The notes beneath the pieces are model-generated. The model did not search any database, was not told the DNA's origin, and saw only the letters and a list, made by a program, of their open reading frames with translations. A program made the position numbers and the translations under genes. From an uncultured Oscillospiraceae bacterium (GTDB lineage Bacteria > Bacillota > Clostridia > Oscillospirales > Oscillospiraceae): a stretch of DNA of 64,000 nucleotides. Below are positions 15,208 through 23,495 of the stretch, piece by piece; positions within the stretch are counted from its first letter, which is position 1; the number at the start of each line of letters is the position of its first letter. Location of the stretch: the NCBI GenBank assembly GCA_947626315.1, contig CANQRQ010000006.1:1-64000 (forward strand), read 5' to 3'.

Positions 15208-17073
15208 ATGACAGATATCACCGTCAGCTCGCTGGTCAAGGCCTACGAGCTGGGCAAAAACATTTTGGACGGCCTGAGCTTCACCGTGGAGAGCGGAGAG
15301 CGGGTGGGCATTCTGGGCCGGAACGGCTGCGGCAAGACCACCCTTTTCCGCATCCTCAGCGGGGAGATCGGCTATGACGAGGGGACCGTCGCCATCGCGC
15401 CGGGCAAGCGCCTGGGGCTGATCTCCCAGATCCCCGTCTATCCGGCGGACTGGACCACCGAGGACGTGCTGAAGGACGCCCACCGGCGGCTGCTGGACCT
15501 GCAGCGCCGGCTGGACGAGCTGACGGCGCAGATGGAGACGGACCAATCCCCCGGCCTGCTGCGGGAATACGACCGGCTCAGCGAGGACTTCCGCCGCCTG
15601 GGAGGCTACGAGATGGAGGTGGAGCGCAGCCGGGTGGCCAACGGCCTGCAGATCTCCGCCGCCATGCGCGCTCAGCCCTTTGACAGCCTCTCCGGCGGGG
15701 AGCGGACCCGGGTGAACCTGGCCCGGCTCATTCTGGAGGACACGGACATCCTGCTGCTGGACGAGCCCACCAACCACCTGGACCTGCGGGCAACCGAGTG
15801 GCTGGAGGAATACCTGCTGCGCTTCAAGGGGACGGTGCTGGCCGTCAGCCACGACCGGACCTTCCTGGACCATGCGGTGCAGCGCTGCATCGAGATCGAC
15901 GAGGGGAAGGCGGAGTTTTACAGCGGCAATTACAGCTTCTATGTCCAGGAGCGGCAGCACCGCTTCCAGGAGAAGCTGAAGCGCTACGAGCGGGACCAGG
16001 CCAAGATCCAGCAGCTGACCCGGGCCGCGGAGCAGATGCACCTCTGGGCCTTTATGGGCAGCGACAAGCTGCACAAGCGGGCCTTCTCCATGGAAAAGCG
16101 GATCGAAAAGCTGAACCGGAGCGAGAAGCCCCAGGAGCAGAAAAAGCTGAAGGTCAAGTTCCGGCAGCGGGAGTTCAACGGGGACGAGGTGCTGGTGACC
16201 GAGGACCTGGCCAAGAGCTTCGGGGCCCGGCAGCTGTTCGGCGGCCTGTCCCTGACCGTCACCGGCGGGGAGCGGATCGCCCTCATTGGGGACAACGGGG
16301 CGGGAAAGTCCACCCTGGTCAAGCTCATCATGAACCAGGAGACGCCGGACGCCGGCTGGCTGCAGCTGGGCCCCTCGGTGCGCACGGCCTATCTGCCCCA
16401 GATCATCCGATTCAGCGACGACAGCCGCTCCGCCCTGGACACCATGCTCTGGGACTGCCGCTGCCAGCCCCAGGAGGCCCGGGACCGGCTGGCCGCCTTC
16501 GGCTTCCGGGGGGAGGATGTGTTCACCCCGGTGGGGGCCCTCTCCGGCGGGGAGAAGAGTCGGCTGCGGCTGTGCATGCTCATGGGGGCGGACATCAACT
16601 TTCTGATCCTGGACGAGCCCACCAACCACCTGGACATTGCCAGCCGGGAGTGGATGGAGGACGCCCTGTCCGACTATGAGCAGACCCTGCTCTTCGTCTC
16701 CCACGACCGGTATTTCATCGAGAAATTCGCCACCCGGATCTGGGCCCTGGAGAACGGGGAGATCACCGATTTCCGCGGCGGCTACGGGGAGTACCGCCAG
16801 TGGCGGGAGCGGCAGGCGGTGTATGCCCGGGCGGAGCAGACGGCGCAGAAAAAGAAGGAGCCGAAGAAGACCGGTTCCCCCAACGCCGCCCGGCAGCTGG
16901 AGCGCACAGAGCGGGAGATCGGCCGCCTGGAGGAGCAGCTGCGGGCCCTGGACGAAGAGGCCGGGCGCTATGCCGCCGACTATCAGAAGCTGCTGGAGAT
17001 TGACGCGGAGAAGGAAGAGCTGAACGGACGGCTGCTGACCCTGTATGAAAAATGGGAGGAACTGAGCCAATGA
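15208..17073 (+). CDS. ABC-F family ATPase
   Basis: A soluble protein of about 621 residues with two ABC domains and no membrane segments: Walker A GRNGCGKTTL and GDNGAGKSTL, signatures LSGGERTRVNLA and LSGGEKSRLRLC, and Walker B LLLDEPTNHLD and LILDEPTNHLD. The linker between the domains is charged and a coiled coil ends the protein. ATG 15208 is chosen because GGGAG is 8 bases upstream; ATG 15193 overlaps the previous stop. ABC-F proteins act on the ribosome in translation or antibiotic protection; the subfamily cannot be decided from sight. It is coupled to the PBP gene upstream and the YdcF-like gene downstream. Confidence 0.95.
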   Translation: MTDITVSSLVKAYELGKNILDGLSFTVESGERVGILGRNGCGKTTLFRILSGEIGYDEGTVAIAPGKRLGLISQIPVYPADWTTEDVLKDAHRRLLDLQRRLDELTAQMETDQSPGLLREYDRLSEDFRRLGGYEMEVERSRVANGLQISAAMRAQPFDSLSGGERTRVNLARLILEDTDILLLDEPTNHLDLRATEWLEEYLLRFKGTVLAVSHDRTFLDHAVQRCIEIDEGKAEFYSGNYSFYVQERQHRFQEKLKRYERDQAKIQQLTRAAEQMHLWAFMGSDKLHKRAFSMEKRIEKLNRSEKPQEQKKLKVKFRQREFNGDEVLVTEDLAKSFGARQLFGGLSLTVTGGERIALIGDNGAGKSTLVKLIMNQETPDAGWLQLGPSVRTAYLPQIIRFSDDSRSALDTMLWDCRCQPQEARDRLAAFGFRGEDVFTPVGALSGGEKSRLRLCMLMGADINFLILDEPTNHLDIASREWMEDALSDYEQTLLFVSHDRYFIEKFATRIWALENGEITDFRGGYGEYRQWRERQAVYARAEQTAQKKKEPKKTGSPNAARQLERTEREIGRLEEQLRALDEEAGRYAADYQKLLEIDAEKEELNGRLLTLYEKWEELSQ

Positions 17074-17804
17074 AAGAGAAGAAAACGCCCTTCTGGGCTT
17101 TGGGCTCCGGCCTGCTGCTGGCGCTGGCGGCCTTTTTCCGCTTCGTCCTGCGGGGCTATGCCTACATGGCCTACACGCTGGCCTTCTTTGCCGCCCTGAT
17201 TTTGCTGCACCGCTTTCTCAGCCGGAAGCTCTGGCGGGTGGTGCTGGTGCTGGTGTGCATCGGCTTTGCCTATTTCATCGCCGTGGAGATCCCCATCATC
17301 AAAAACGCCCGCACGGACCCGGACCCGGGGCGGGACTATCTGATCGTTTTAGGGGCCGCGGTGTACGGGGACGAGCCCTCCCCCTCCCTGTACCGGCGGA
17401 TCATGGGGGCAAAGGACTATCTGGAGCGGTACCCGGAGGCGGTGGCGATCCTCACCGGCGGCCAGGGCCCCGGAGAGAACATCACCGAGGCGCGCTGTAT
17501 GCAGGACTGGCTGACGGCGGAGGGGATCGGCCCGGAGCGGCTGATTTTAGAGGAGAAGGCCACCTCCACCAGTGAGAACCTGCGCTTCTCTCTGGCCATC
17601 ATCCGCCAGCGGGGGGACGAGCCGGAGGGGAACGTGGCGGTCCTCTCCAGCCCCTACCACCTGTACCGGGCCAAGCTGATGGCCCGGCAGCAGGGGGTGG
17701 AGGCCGCGGGCGTGGCCGGCGGCTGGGACAAGATCCTGCTCACCGTCACCTACTTCATCCGGGAGGCTTTCGGCGTCACGCATTTATGGGTCTTCGGGGA
17801 ATAA
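17070..17804 (+). CDS. YdcF/SanA-like (DUF218) membrane protein
   Basis: A 244-residue protein with two or three N-terminal membrane helices (to about residue 80) and a DUF218 domain: DYLIVLGAAVYGDEPSPSLYRRI, AILTGGQGPGENITEA, EEKATSTSENLRFS, VLSSPYHLYRA. Family members (YdcF, SanA, ElyC) affect envelope integrity; ElyC concerns the undecaprenyl carrier in peptidoglycan synthesis, which fits the neighbours here. Its ATG overlaps the TGA of the ABC-F gene. A perfect 68-bp palindrome follows. Confidence 0.93.
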   Translation: MKEKKTPFWALGSGLLLALAAFFRFVLRGYAYMAYTLAFFAALILLHRFLSRKLWRVVLVLVCIGFAYFIAVEIPIIKNARTDPDPGRDYLIVLGAAVYGDEPSPSLYRRIMGAKDYLERYPEAVAILTGGQGPGENITEARCMQDWLTAEGIGPERLILEEKATSTSENLRFSLAIIRQRGDEPEGNVAVLSSPYHLYRAKLMARQQGVEAAGVAGGWDKILLTVTYFIREAFGVTHLWVFGE

Positions 17805-17814
17805 AAAAGCAAAC

Positions 17815-17882
17815 CGGCAGAGGCTAAGACAGAGGGCTGCAGCAAATCATTTTGCTGCAGCCCTCTGTCTTAGCCTCTGCCG
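17815..17882. terminator. 68-bp perfect palindrome, probable terminator
   Basis: Arms of 32 bp (17815-17846 and 17851-17882) are exactly complementary with a 4-nt loop TCAT. The core is GGGCTGCAGCAAA..TTTGCTGCAGCCC, the same stem seen at three other gene ends here. It lies 10 bases after the stop and lacks a T-run on the plus side. Confidence 0.75.
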
Positions 17883-17952
17883 AGAAAGGATACTCATGCA
17901 GATAAACGAAAGTTTATGTGAGAAAAGATATTTTTCTCTGCTCGTCTCCTTC

Positions 17953-18291
17953 AGTCACCAACGGAAACAGGGTTTTGTCTCTTGGTGACTTTGTTCACTT
18001 CTCTTGCCTCGTCGCGCGTCAGAACTTCATCAACAAGCCATGTGCGCGGCCTAAAGGCCGGCACATCGGCGGTTGATAAAGTTCTTCCTTACCAAAATCA
18101 AAGCGGATGCTTTGATTTTGAGAGGAGGCATAGTGGAACGGACGAGCCTTCCCGTATACGGGGAGGCTCGGGATGTGGAACTTATGCCGACGACGTGAAC
18201 CGAAAGAAAAGGCACACGGGGAAGGGTCCCCGTGACCCCTCCGGGAGCAGGGTACGGTAGACCCGTTCTTAGGTCGCCCTTCATCTTTTTT
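17953..18291 (+). ncRNA. Candidate structured non-coding RNA (possibly HEARO/omega-RNA-like)
   Basis: No convincing ORF exists here, but a chain of strong stems does. They are AGTCACCAA/TTGGTGACT (17953-17990); a long arm AGAACTT-ATCAAC-GCC-ATGTGC-CGGCC with its complements closing at 18079-18085 around a TAAA loop; a perfect 12-bp CAAAATCAAAGC/GCTTTGATTTTG (18093-18120); and GGCATA/TATGCC (18127-18188) enclosing GAGCCTTCCCG/CGGGGAGGCTC. CACGGGG/CCCCGTG (18215-18234) follows, and the segment ends in T6 at about 18286-18291. Single-stranded conserved-looking stretches such as GTGGAACGGAC and GTGAACCGAAAG lie between. The style resembles HEARO RNAs, the omega-RNA of IscB/IsrB elements, but no nuclease gene is adjacent. 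The family name is a guess; the strong secondary structure is seen directly. Confidence 0.6.
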
Positions 18292-18545
18292 GCCGGTTTA
18301 CCCCGGTGCAGACACTGGCAGAAATCGCTCCTGCGGTTGCTCGCACATACCTACAAGGCTCGCCGGGCAGATATTTTTGCTGTGCACCCTCATGGCTCCC
18401 CTTCGGCGTCGCGAGCTTCATATCACTCACTATGGAAAAATGCTGAAGCTCCGGTCTGTTAGGAAGATTTAAGAAAGTTCTTAAGAAATCACAAGGTTTT
18501 ATTCATAATCAGGCCGGGATTGCCTGCTATAATCCCTCCTGTCAC
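18292..18545 (+). promoter_or_regulatory. Gene-free stretch with promoter for the solute-binding lipoprotein
   Basis: No gene is recognised. Near its end are TTAAGAA-ag-TTCTTAA (18470-18485) and an extended -10 TGCTATAAT (TATAAT at 18528-18533) about 40 bases before the next start. The -35 is poor, so an activator may be needed. Confidence 0.4.
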
Positions 18546-18575
18546 TTGAAAAGGCAGATGAACAGGAGGAAAACC

Positions 18576-20948
18576 ATGAAAAGCATGAAAAAATTTTTGG
18601 CGGGGCTGCTGGCCCTGGCCCTGCTGCCGGGCCTGGCCGCCTGCGGGGAGAAAACGGAGCCCACCGGGCCCTCCGCCGCTCCCGCCGCCGGCGAGAGTGC
18701 GGGGCAGCGCTACACGGCGGAATTCCGGGAGCTGCGCAGCGGCCGCCGGGGCTCCGTCACGCCGCTGTGCTACACCGGCGAGGGCTTTTACGCCAAGGTC
18801 TATGAGAACATGGGCCAGCGACAGCTGGGCGAGGGCGTGACAGTGGACTATGAGGGGCAGTACGACGTCTACCAGGACCGCTTTTGCTTCGTGGGCTATG
18901 ACGGCAGCTTCCGCCTGCTGGAGGACTACAGCCCCGCCTGCGTCTGGGAAAACACCCAGGGCTATGCGGATTTTGAGACCAGCGGCAGCCTCACCGGCCT
19001 CTTTGTCAACGAGGCGGGGGAGCTGGTGGCGCTGGAGACCTATACCGCCTCCTATTACACCGGCCCGGAGGGGCTGAGCCAGGCGGACGACGAGTACTGG
19101 CAGTATGTGCAGACAGAGGACCGCTGCTTCCTCCGCCGTCTGGACCGGAACGGCGGCGAACTGAGCCAGGCGGAGCCGGAACTGGGCGGCAGCCTGTTCG
19201 TGTACGACAGCTGCGTGCCGGATCAGAAGGGAAACCTGCTGATGGCCTATCTGTCCGACACCGGGGACAGCTGCGTGCTGGCCCTGAGAGAGGACGGCAG
19301 CGAGGCCTACCGGCTGAACTTTGACGGCTACATCGAGCGGCTGGTCCTGCTCAGCGGCGGGCGGCCGGCGGTGCTGGGGAGCCTGCCCTCCGGCTTGGGC
19401 CTGCAGCTGATCGACAGCGGCGCCAAGCGCTTTGGGGAGAGCTATGGGCTGCCCGACGAGGCCCTGGAGCTGTTCCCCGGGGACGGGGACTATGACTTTT
19501 ACTACAGCGGCGGCTCCGGCCTGTACGGCTGCCGGCTGGAGACCGGGGAGCGGCAGGCGGTGCTCAACTGGCTGGACTGCGACGTGAACGGCAGCGACCT
19601 CAGCGGCCTTACGGTCCGCCCGGAGGGGACTGTCCTGGCCGTGGAAAACGACTGGGAGGGGGAGGAGGTCACCGCCTCCCTGGTCACCCTGCGCCCGGCG
19701 GACGACAGAGCGGCGGCGGAGAAGCGGGTCCTGACCCTGGCCGCCGTGGACCTGGACTACAACGCCCAAAACGCCGTGATCGCCTTCAACCGGCAGAGCC
19801 CGGACACCCGCATCCAGGTGCTGGACTACGGCCAGTATAACGCCGGGCCGGGGGACACAGCGGGCCTCACCAAGCTGACCACGGAGATCCTCAGCGGAAA
19901 GCTGCCGGATATCCTGGCCCTCAGCGGCCTGCCCTATGACCAGCTGGCCGCCAAAGGCCTGCTGGAGGATCTGTATCCCTGGCTGGACGGGGACGGGGAG
20001 CTGAGCCGGGAGGACTTCTTCCCCTCGGTGCTCCGGGCCATGGAGACCGGCGGCGGGCTCTACCAGGTTTGCCCTTATTTCTCCGTCTCCACGGCCATCG
20101 GGGCCCGGGACGTGGTGGGCGACCGGCAGGGCTGGACCTATGAGGACCTGTATGCCGCCCTGGCCACCCTGCCGGAGGGAAGTACCATCTTCTCCGCCTC
20201 TATGACGAAGACCGAGGCCCTGCGCAAGTGCCTTGAGGTGAATATGGACAGCCTGGTGGACTGGGCCAGCGGCAGCTGCCGCTTTGACGGGGAGGAATTC
20301 CTGGCCCTGCTGGACTTTGCCAACCGCTTCCCGGCGGAGGCGCCGGAGGAGAGCGGCGGCACCCAGCTGCTCCGGAGCGTGACGGTGAACGAGTTTCGGA
20401 GCATGGCCTTTGACGAGCTCTATTTCGGCGGCGAGGGCAGCACGGTCTACATCGGCTACCCCAGCTTTGACGGCAGCTGCGGCAGCGCCATCGTCCTGGA
20501 CGAGGGCTTCGCCATGAGCGCCGCCTGCGCCGACAAGGAGGCCGCCTGGGCCTTCCTGCGGGTCTTCATGACGGCGGACTACCAGAGCAACCAGTACAAA
20601 CTGCCCGGCAACCGGGCCCGCTTTGAGAAAAACCTGGCGGTGGCCATGACCCCCAGCTACCAGCTGGACGAAGAGGGCAACTATGTGCTGGACGCGGACG
20701 GGAACCGGGTGCAGGAGCCCATCGTCTATCTGGACGGCATGCCCATCTACTGCACCACCCAGGGCCAGGCGGACAGGCTCCGCGCCCTGGTGGAGAGCTG
20801 CACCAAGGCTGTCCGGCCCGCCGCGGAGGACATTCTGGGCATTATTCTGGACGACGCCGGGGCCTATTTCGCCGGGCAGAAGAGCGCCCAGGAGGTGGCC
20901 GGGCTGATCCAGAGCAAGGTGAGCCTGTACATGGGAGAGCAAAAATAA
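18576..20948 (+). CDS. Large extracellular solute-binding lipoprotein
   Basis: A 790-residue lipoprotein (signal MKSMKKFLAGLLALALLPG, lipobox LAAC). ATG 18576 is chosen because AGGAGG is 7-8 bases upstream. Residues from about 30 to 370 form repeated short strands with Gly-rich turns, resembling a beta-propeller sensor. From about residue 385 (VLTLAAVDLDYNAQNAVIAFNRQ) to the end it resembles family 1 sugar-binding proteins of ABC transporters. There is no permease or ATPase gene nearby, so it may share a remote transporter or act as a sensor. It stands alone, closed by a 12-bp perfect hairpin. Confidence 0.85.
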   Translation: MKSMKKFLAGLLALALLPGLAACGEKTEPTGPSAAPAAGESAGQRYTAEFRELRSGRRGSVTPLCYTGEGFYAKVYENMGQRQLGEGVTVDYEGQYDVYQDRFCFVGYDGSFRLLEDYSPACVWENTQGYADFETSGSLTGLFVNEAGELVALETYTASYYTGPEGLSQADDEYWQYVQTEDRCFLRRLDRNGGELSQAEPELGGSLFVYDSCVPDQKGNLLMAYLSDTGDSCVLALREDGSEAYRLNFDGYIERLVLLSGGRPAVLGSLPSGLGLQLIDSGAKRFGESYGLPDEALELFPGDGDYDFYYSGGSGLYGCRLETGERQAVLNWLDCDVNGSDLSGLTVRPEGTVLAVENDWEGEEVTASLVTLRPADDRAAAEKRVLTLAAVDLDYNAQNAVIAFNRQSPDTRIQVLDYGQYNAGPGDTAGLTKLTTEILSGKLPDILALSGLPYDQLAAKGLLEDLYPWLDGDGELSREDFFPSVLRAMETGGGLYQVCPYFSVSTAIGARDVVGDRQGWTYEDLYAALATLPEGSTIFSASMTKTEALRKCLEVNMDSLVDWASGSCRFDGEEFLALLDFANRFPAEAPEESGGTQLLRSVTVNEFRSMAFDELYFGGEGSTVYIGYPSFDGSCGSAIVLDEGFAMSAACADKEAAWAFLRVFMTADYQSNQYKLPGNRARFEKNLAVAMTPSYQLDEEGNYVLDADGNRVQEPIVYLDGMPIYCTTQGQADRLRALVESCTKAVRPAAEDILGIILDDAGAYFAGQKSAQEVAGLIQSKVSLYMGEQK

Positions 20949-20963
20949 AGAAAGACAATCAAT

Positions 20964-20989
20964 CGGGGCCGGGAAACTTCCCGGCCCCG
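20964..20989 (+). terminator. Hairpin after the solute-binding lipoprotein
   Basis: CGGGGCCGGGAA and TTCCCGGCCCCG form a perfect 12-bp stem with a 2-nt loop, 15 bases after the stop; the T-run is weak. Confidence 0.65.
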
Positions 20990-21014
20990 GTCAGCTTTAT
21001 AAGGCCTCGCAGAG

Positions 21015-21191
21015 TTTCGCGCCTGTGGGTGCGAAAGCAGTTAGATCGTTTTTTCCGAGGACATGTGCCTCGGAAAAAACTCTTCTCAGCCCGCAAACGT
21101 GCGCGCCACCCGCCGAAGGCGGGTGGCGTCGTGCGCTGCAGCGGGCTGCAGCTCTCTTATCAAACAAGGGCCATTTTGGCCCTTGTTTGAT
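21015..21191. repeat. Cluster of perfect hairpins between convergent genes
   Basis: Four stems follow one another: TTTCGC/GCGAAA (21015-21036), TTTTTTCCGAGG/CCTCGGAAAAAA (21049-21079), CGCCACCCGCC/GGCGGGTGGCG (21104-21128) and ATCAAACAAGGGCC/GGCCCTTGTTTGAT (21159-21191). A GCTGCAGC repeat sits between the last two. The second can terminate in both directions and the last directly follows the trxB stop. Confidence 0.7.
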
Positions 21192-21194
21192 GAT

Positions 21195-22094
21195 TTATCC
21201 CAAATACGCGCAGGCGGCCAGGGCGGCCACCGCCCCGTCGGCGGCGGCGGTGGTGAGCTGCCGGACCTGCTTGCTCCGGCAGTCCCCGGCCACAAAGACG
21301 CCGGGCGTCCGGGTGCGGCAGTCCTCCCCGGAGGCGGCGTAGCCGCCGGCGTCCAGGTCCAAAAGCGGGGCGAAGAGGCCGTTGTCCGGCTGATGGCCCA
21401 CGGCCACGAAGAGCCCCTCCACCTCCAGGCGCCGGGTCTGCCCGTTCTGGAGCAGTTCCAGGCCGGTCAGTTCCGCCTCCCCGCAGAGGGCGGTGATCCG
21501 GGCGGAGAGCAGGAAGTCCACGTTCTCCCGCTCCCGCAGCGCCTCCACCAGCCGGGCCTCGCCTCGGAAGCTGTCCCGCCGGTGGATCAGGGTCACATGG
21601 GAGCAGCTGCTGCTCAGCAGCAGCGCGTCCTGCAGGGCGCTGTTGCCGCCCCCGGCCACGGCCACGGCCTTGCCCTTATAGAAGGCCCCGTCGCACACGG
21701 CGCAGTAGCACACGCCGCTGCCGGTCAGCTCCTCCTCCCTGGGAAGCCCCAGGGGACGGGGCCGGGCCCCGGCGGCAATGATCAGGGAGCGGGCCTGATA
21801 GCTCCCGCCGGACTCGGTGAGCACGGTTTTCACCGCCCCCTCGTCCCGGACGCCGCAGACCTCCTCCAGCTCCACCTCCGCGCCCTGCTCCATGGCCTGC
21901 TCCAGGAGCTTGTCCGCCAGGTCCACGCCGCTGACGGAGAGAAAGCCGGGGAAGTTCTCCACCTTCGGGGACCAGGTGATCTGCCCGCCGAAGGCGTTTT
22001 TCTCCAGCACCAGGACGGATTTCCCGGCCCGCCGGGCATAGGTGGCAGCGGTGAGCCCCGCCGGGCCGCCGCCGATGATGATGATATCGTACAT
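21195..22094 (-). CDS. trxB: Thioredoxin reductase-like flavoprotein
   Basis: A 299-residue FAD/NAD(P)-dependent oxidoreductase. The FAD site is IIIIGGGPAGLTAATYA at the N-terminus, the redox cysteines are in CYCAVCDGAFY (CAVC instead of the usual CATC), the nucleotide site is AVAGGGNSALQDALLL, and the C-terminal FAD motif is TPGVFVAGDCRSK. ATG 22094 has GGAGG about 6 bases upstream. It reduces thioredoxin or a related carrier. No thioredoxin gene is adjacent. It is transcribed toward the hairpin cluster at 21015-21191. Confidence 0.94.
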   Translation of the reverse strand: MYDIIIIGGGPAGLTAATYARRAGKSVLVLEKNAFGGQITWSPKVENFPGFLSVSGVDLADKLLEQAMEQGAEVELEEVCGVRDEGAVKTVLTESGGSYQARSLIIAAGARPRPLGLPREEELTGSGVCYCAVCDGAFYKGKAVAVAGGGNSALQDALLLSSSCSHVTLIHRRDSFRGEARLVEALRERENVDFLLSARITALCGEAELTGLELLQNGQTRRLEVEGLFVAVGHQPDNGLFAPLLDLDAGGYAASGEDCRTRTPGVFVAGDCRSKQVRQLTTAAADGAVAALAACAYLG

Positions 22095-22212
22095 ACTGTT
22101 TCCTCCGCAGACTGTGATCTGCCGGGCTTTCCGCCGCCAAAGCGGCCGCCCGCGCAGAAGAACTGCCTCCATTATACCAGAGGCGGCGGCGTTTGTCATG
22201 GGGTTCGCCGGA

Positions 22213-22593
22213 TTATTTTGTGAGCTCGTCCGTCAGCCGCAGGATCTCCGGGGCCAGCTTTGCCCGCTTCCGCCTGACCAGGCGGGTATAGAGGGGGTAG
22301 GCGGCGAGGATGCCGGCAATGCCGGCCACGCCCACCGCGATGCCGGGGACGAACCAGGCCTCCCAGCCGGGGACCATCACGCAGCACAGCCCCAGGCCAA
22401 GCAGCAGGACGCTGAGGATGCCTACTGTCAGAGCGAGGGCGGCCGGCATCCTGGTGGCGCTGGCGTCCAGACGGCGGAGCCGCTCCATGGCGGTCTCTTC
22501 CTTGGGCGGGGCGTATTTGTCCCGGATCTTTTTGATCTCCTCCTGCTCCTTTGCGGAGTAGGTATAGCGAAAGGTTTCCGCTTTTTCTTCCAT
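22213..22593 (-). CDS. Small two-helix membrane protein, paralogue of the 25356-25724 protein
   Basis: A 126-residue protein with a soluble N-terminus (EEKAETFRYTYSAKEQEEIKKIR..APPKEETAMERLRRLD) and two membrane helices (about residues 50-72 and 80-100), followed by a basic tail. ATG 22593 follows AGAGGTGA by 5-6 bases; a GTG at 22602 overlapping the upstream stop is an alternative. The helix pair (LGLGLCCVMVPGWEAWFVPG..GVAGIAG) resembles the second half of the protein at 25356-25724 (LGLGMCLIMVWNRMVPG..GTAGI). It ends the two-component operon; the function is unknown. Confidence 0.8.
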   Translation of the reverse strand: MEEKAETFRYTYSAKEQEEIKKIRDKYAPPKEETAMERLRRLDASATRMPAALALTVGILSVLLLGLGLCCVMVPGWEAWFVPGIAVGVAGIAGILAAYPLYTRLVRRKRAKLAPEILRLTDELTK

Positions 22594-22598
22594 AGGGT

Positions 22599-23495
22599 TC
22601 ACCTCTGCTTTTTGAGGGCTCTGTTGGCCCGGACGATCATGAAAACGGCCATAAAGATGACGATGGTGCAGACCCCGCCGCCCACGGCGCCGGTCATGGT
22701 TCTGCGGAAGGCCGGGGCGTCATTGCCGCCGAACTGAGCCAGCATGGCGGTGGTCAGGGACAGAATGGAGACCAGGGCGGCCACAAAATTGACGGCCTGC
22801 GTCGCCGACAGGATCGGGCTGTCGCGGCGGCGGGTCTTCACGATATTGACCAGGGCGGTGATGACCGCATAAAAGGAGTACAGCGCCATGGCGTAGATCA
22901 GGACGCCCGGATACCGGAAGCCCCGGTTCTGCCGCACCATGAAAACGACGATCCCCGCCAGGGCCTGGTTCATGAGCAGCAGGACAAAGCCGCAGGCGCG
23001 GTACCGGCGGATCGCCGCGGGACCGTCCGGCGCGGCGCGGTAACGGAGCAGGGACAGGCGCATCCCGGCCAGCAGACTGTAATAGACCGCCAAGGAGAGA
23101 AACCAGGCGGAGCGGTAATAGAGCCCGGCGGACAGCTTCAGGACGATATAGGCCAGGTTGGCCGTCAGCCCCAGGTGAAGGGAGAGCCGGTTGCGGTAGT
23201 GGACGTCCGTCAGGACCTTTTCCCCGGCCGGGGTGGCGCGGAGCTTCCGGAGGAGAGCGTGTTCAAGCAGCTTCTCTTTGCCCTTTTTCAAAAAGCGGAA
23301 GAGACGCGGCAGCCCGGTGCAGGTGACGGTCAGCGCGTAGGCGGAAGCCAGATAGGCGGCGCAATGCAGGGCAGGAGCGCGCACCGGGAGCGCAAAGACC
23401 AGAATCAGAAAACCGTAGCCGAAAAGCGCCGCCAAAACCGTCGGGAGCGGTGCCAGACAAAACAGAGCTTTAAGAATCCTTTTGCATTTCTCCAT
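22599..23495 (-). CDS. Polytopic membrane protein in the two-component operon
   Basis: A 298-residue protein with about eight hydrophobic segments, starting MEKCKRILKALFCLAPLPTVL. ATG 23495 is chosen because the longer frame is a shadow of the kinase gene; it overlaps the kinase stop by 26 bases. A cytoplasmic loop around residues 80-110 (KKGKEKLLEHALLRKLRATPAGEKVLTD) is charged. I do not recognise the family with certainty. Position between the kinase and the small membrane protein suggests it is the sensor's partner or its transported target. Confidence 0.8.
   Translation of the reverse strand: MEKCKRILKALFCLAPLPTVLAALFGYGFLILVFALPVRAPALHCAAYLASAYALTVTCTGLPRLFRFLKKGKEKLLEHALLRKLRATPAGEKVLTDVHYRNRLSLHLGLTANLAYIVLKLSAGLYYRSAWFLSLAVYYSLLAGMRLSLLRYRAAPDGPAAIRRYRACGFVLLLMNQALAGIVVFMVRQNRGFRYPGVLIYAMALYSFYAVITALVNIVKTRRRDSPILSATQAVNFVAALVSILSLTTAMLAQFGGNDAPAFRRTMTGAVGGGVCTIVIFMAVFMIVRANRALKKQR

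Noticed and set aside
18470..18487. TTAAGAA-TTCTTAA as a PhoB/PhoP-type box
   Set aside because: The palindrome is real but short and AT-rich, and no matching regulator or repeated boxes support a named factor.
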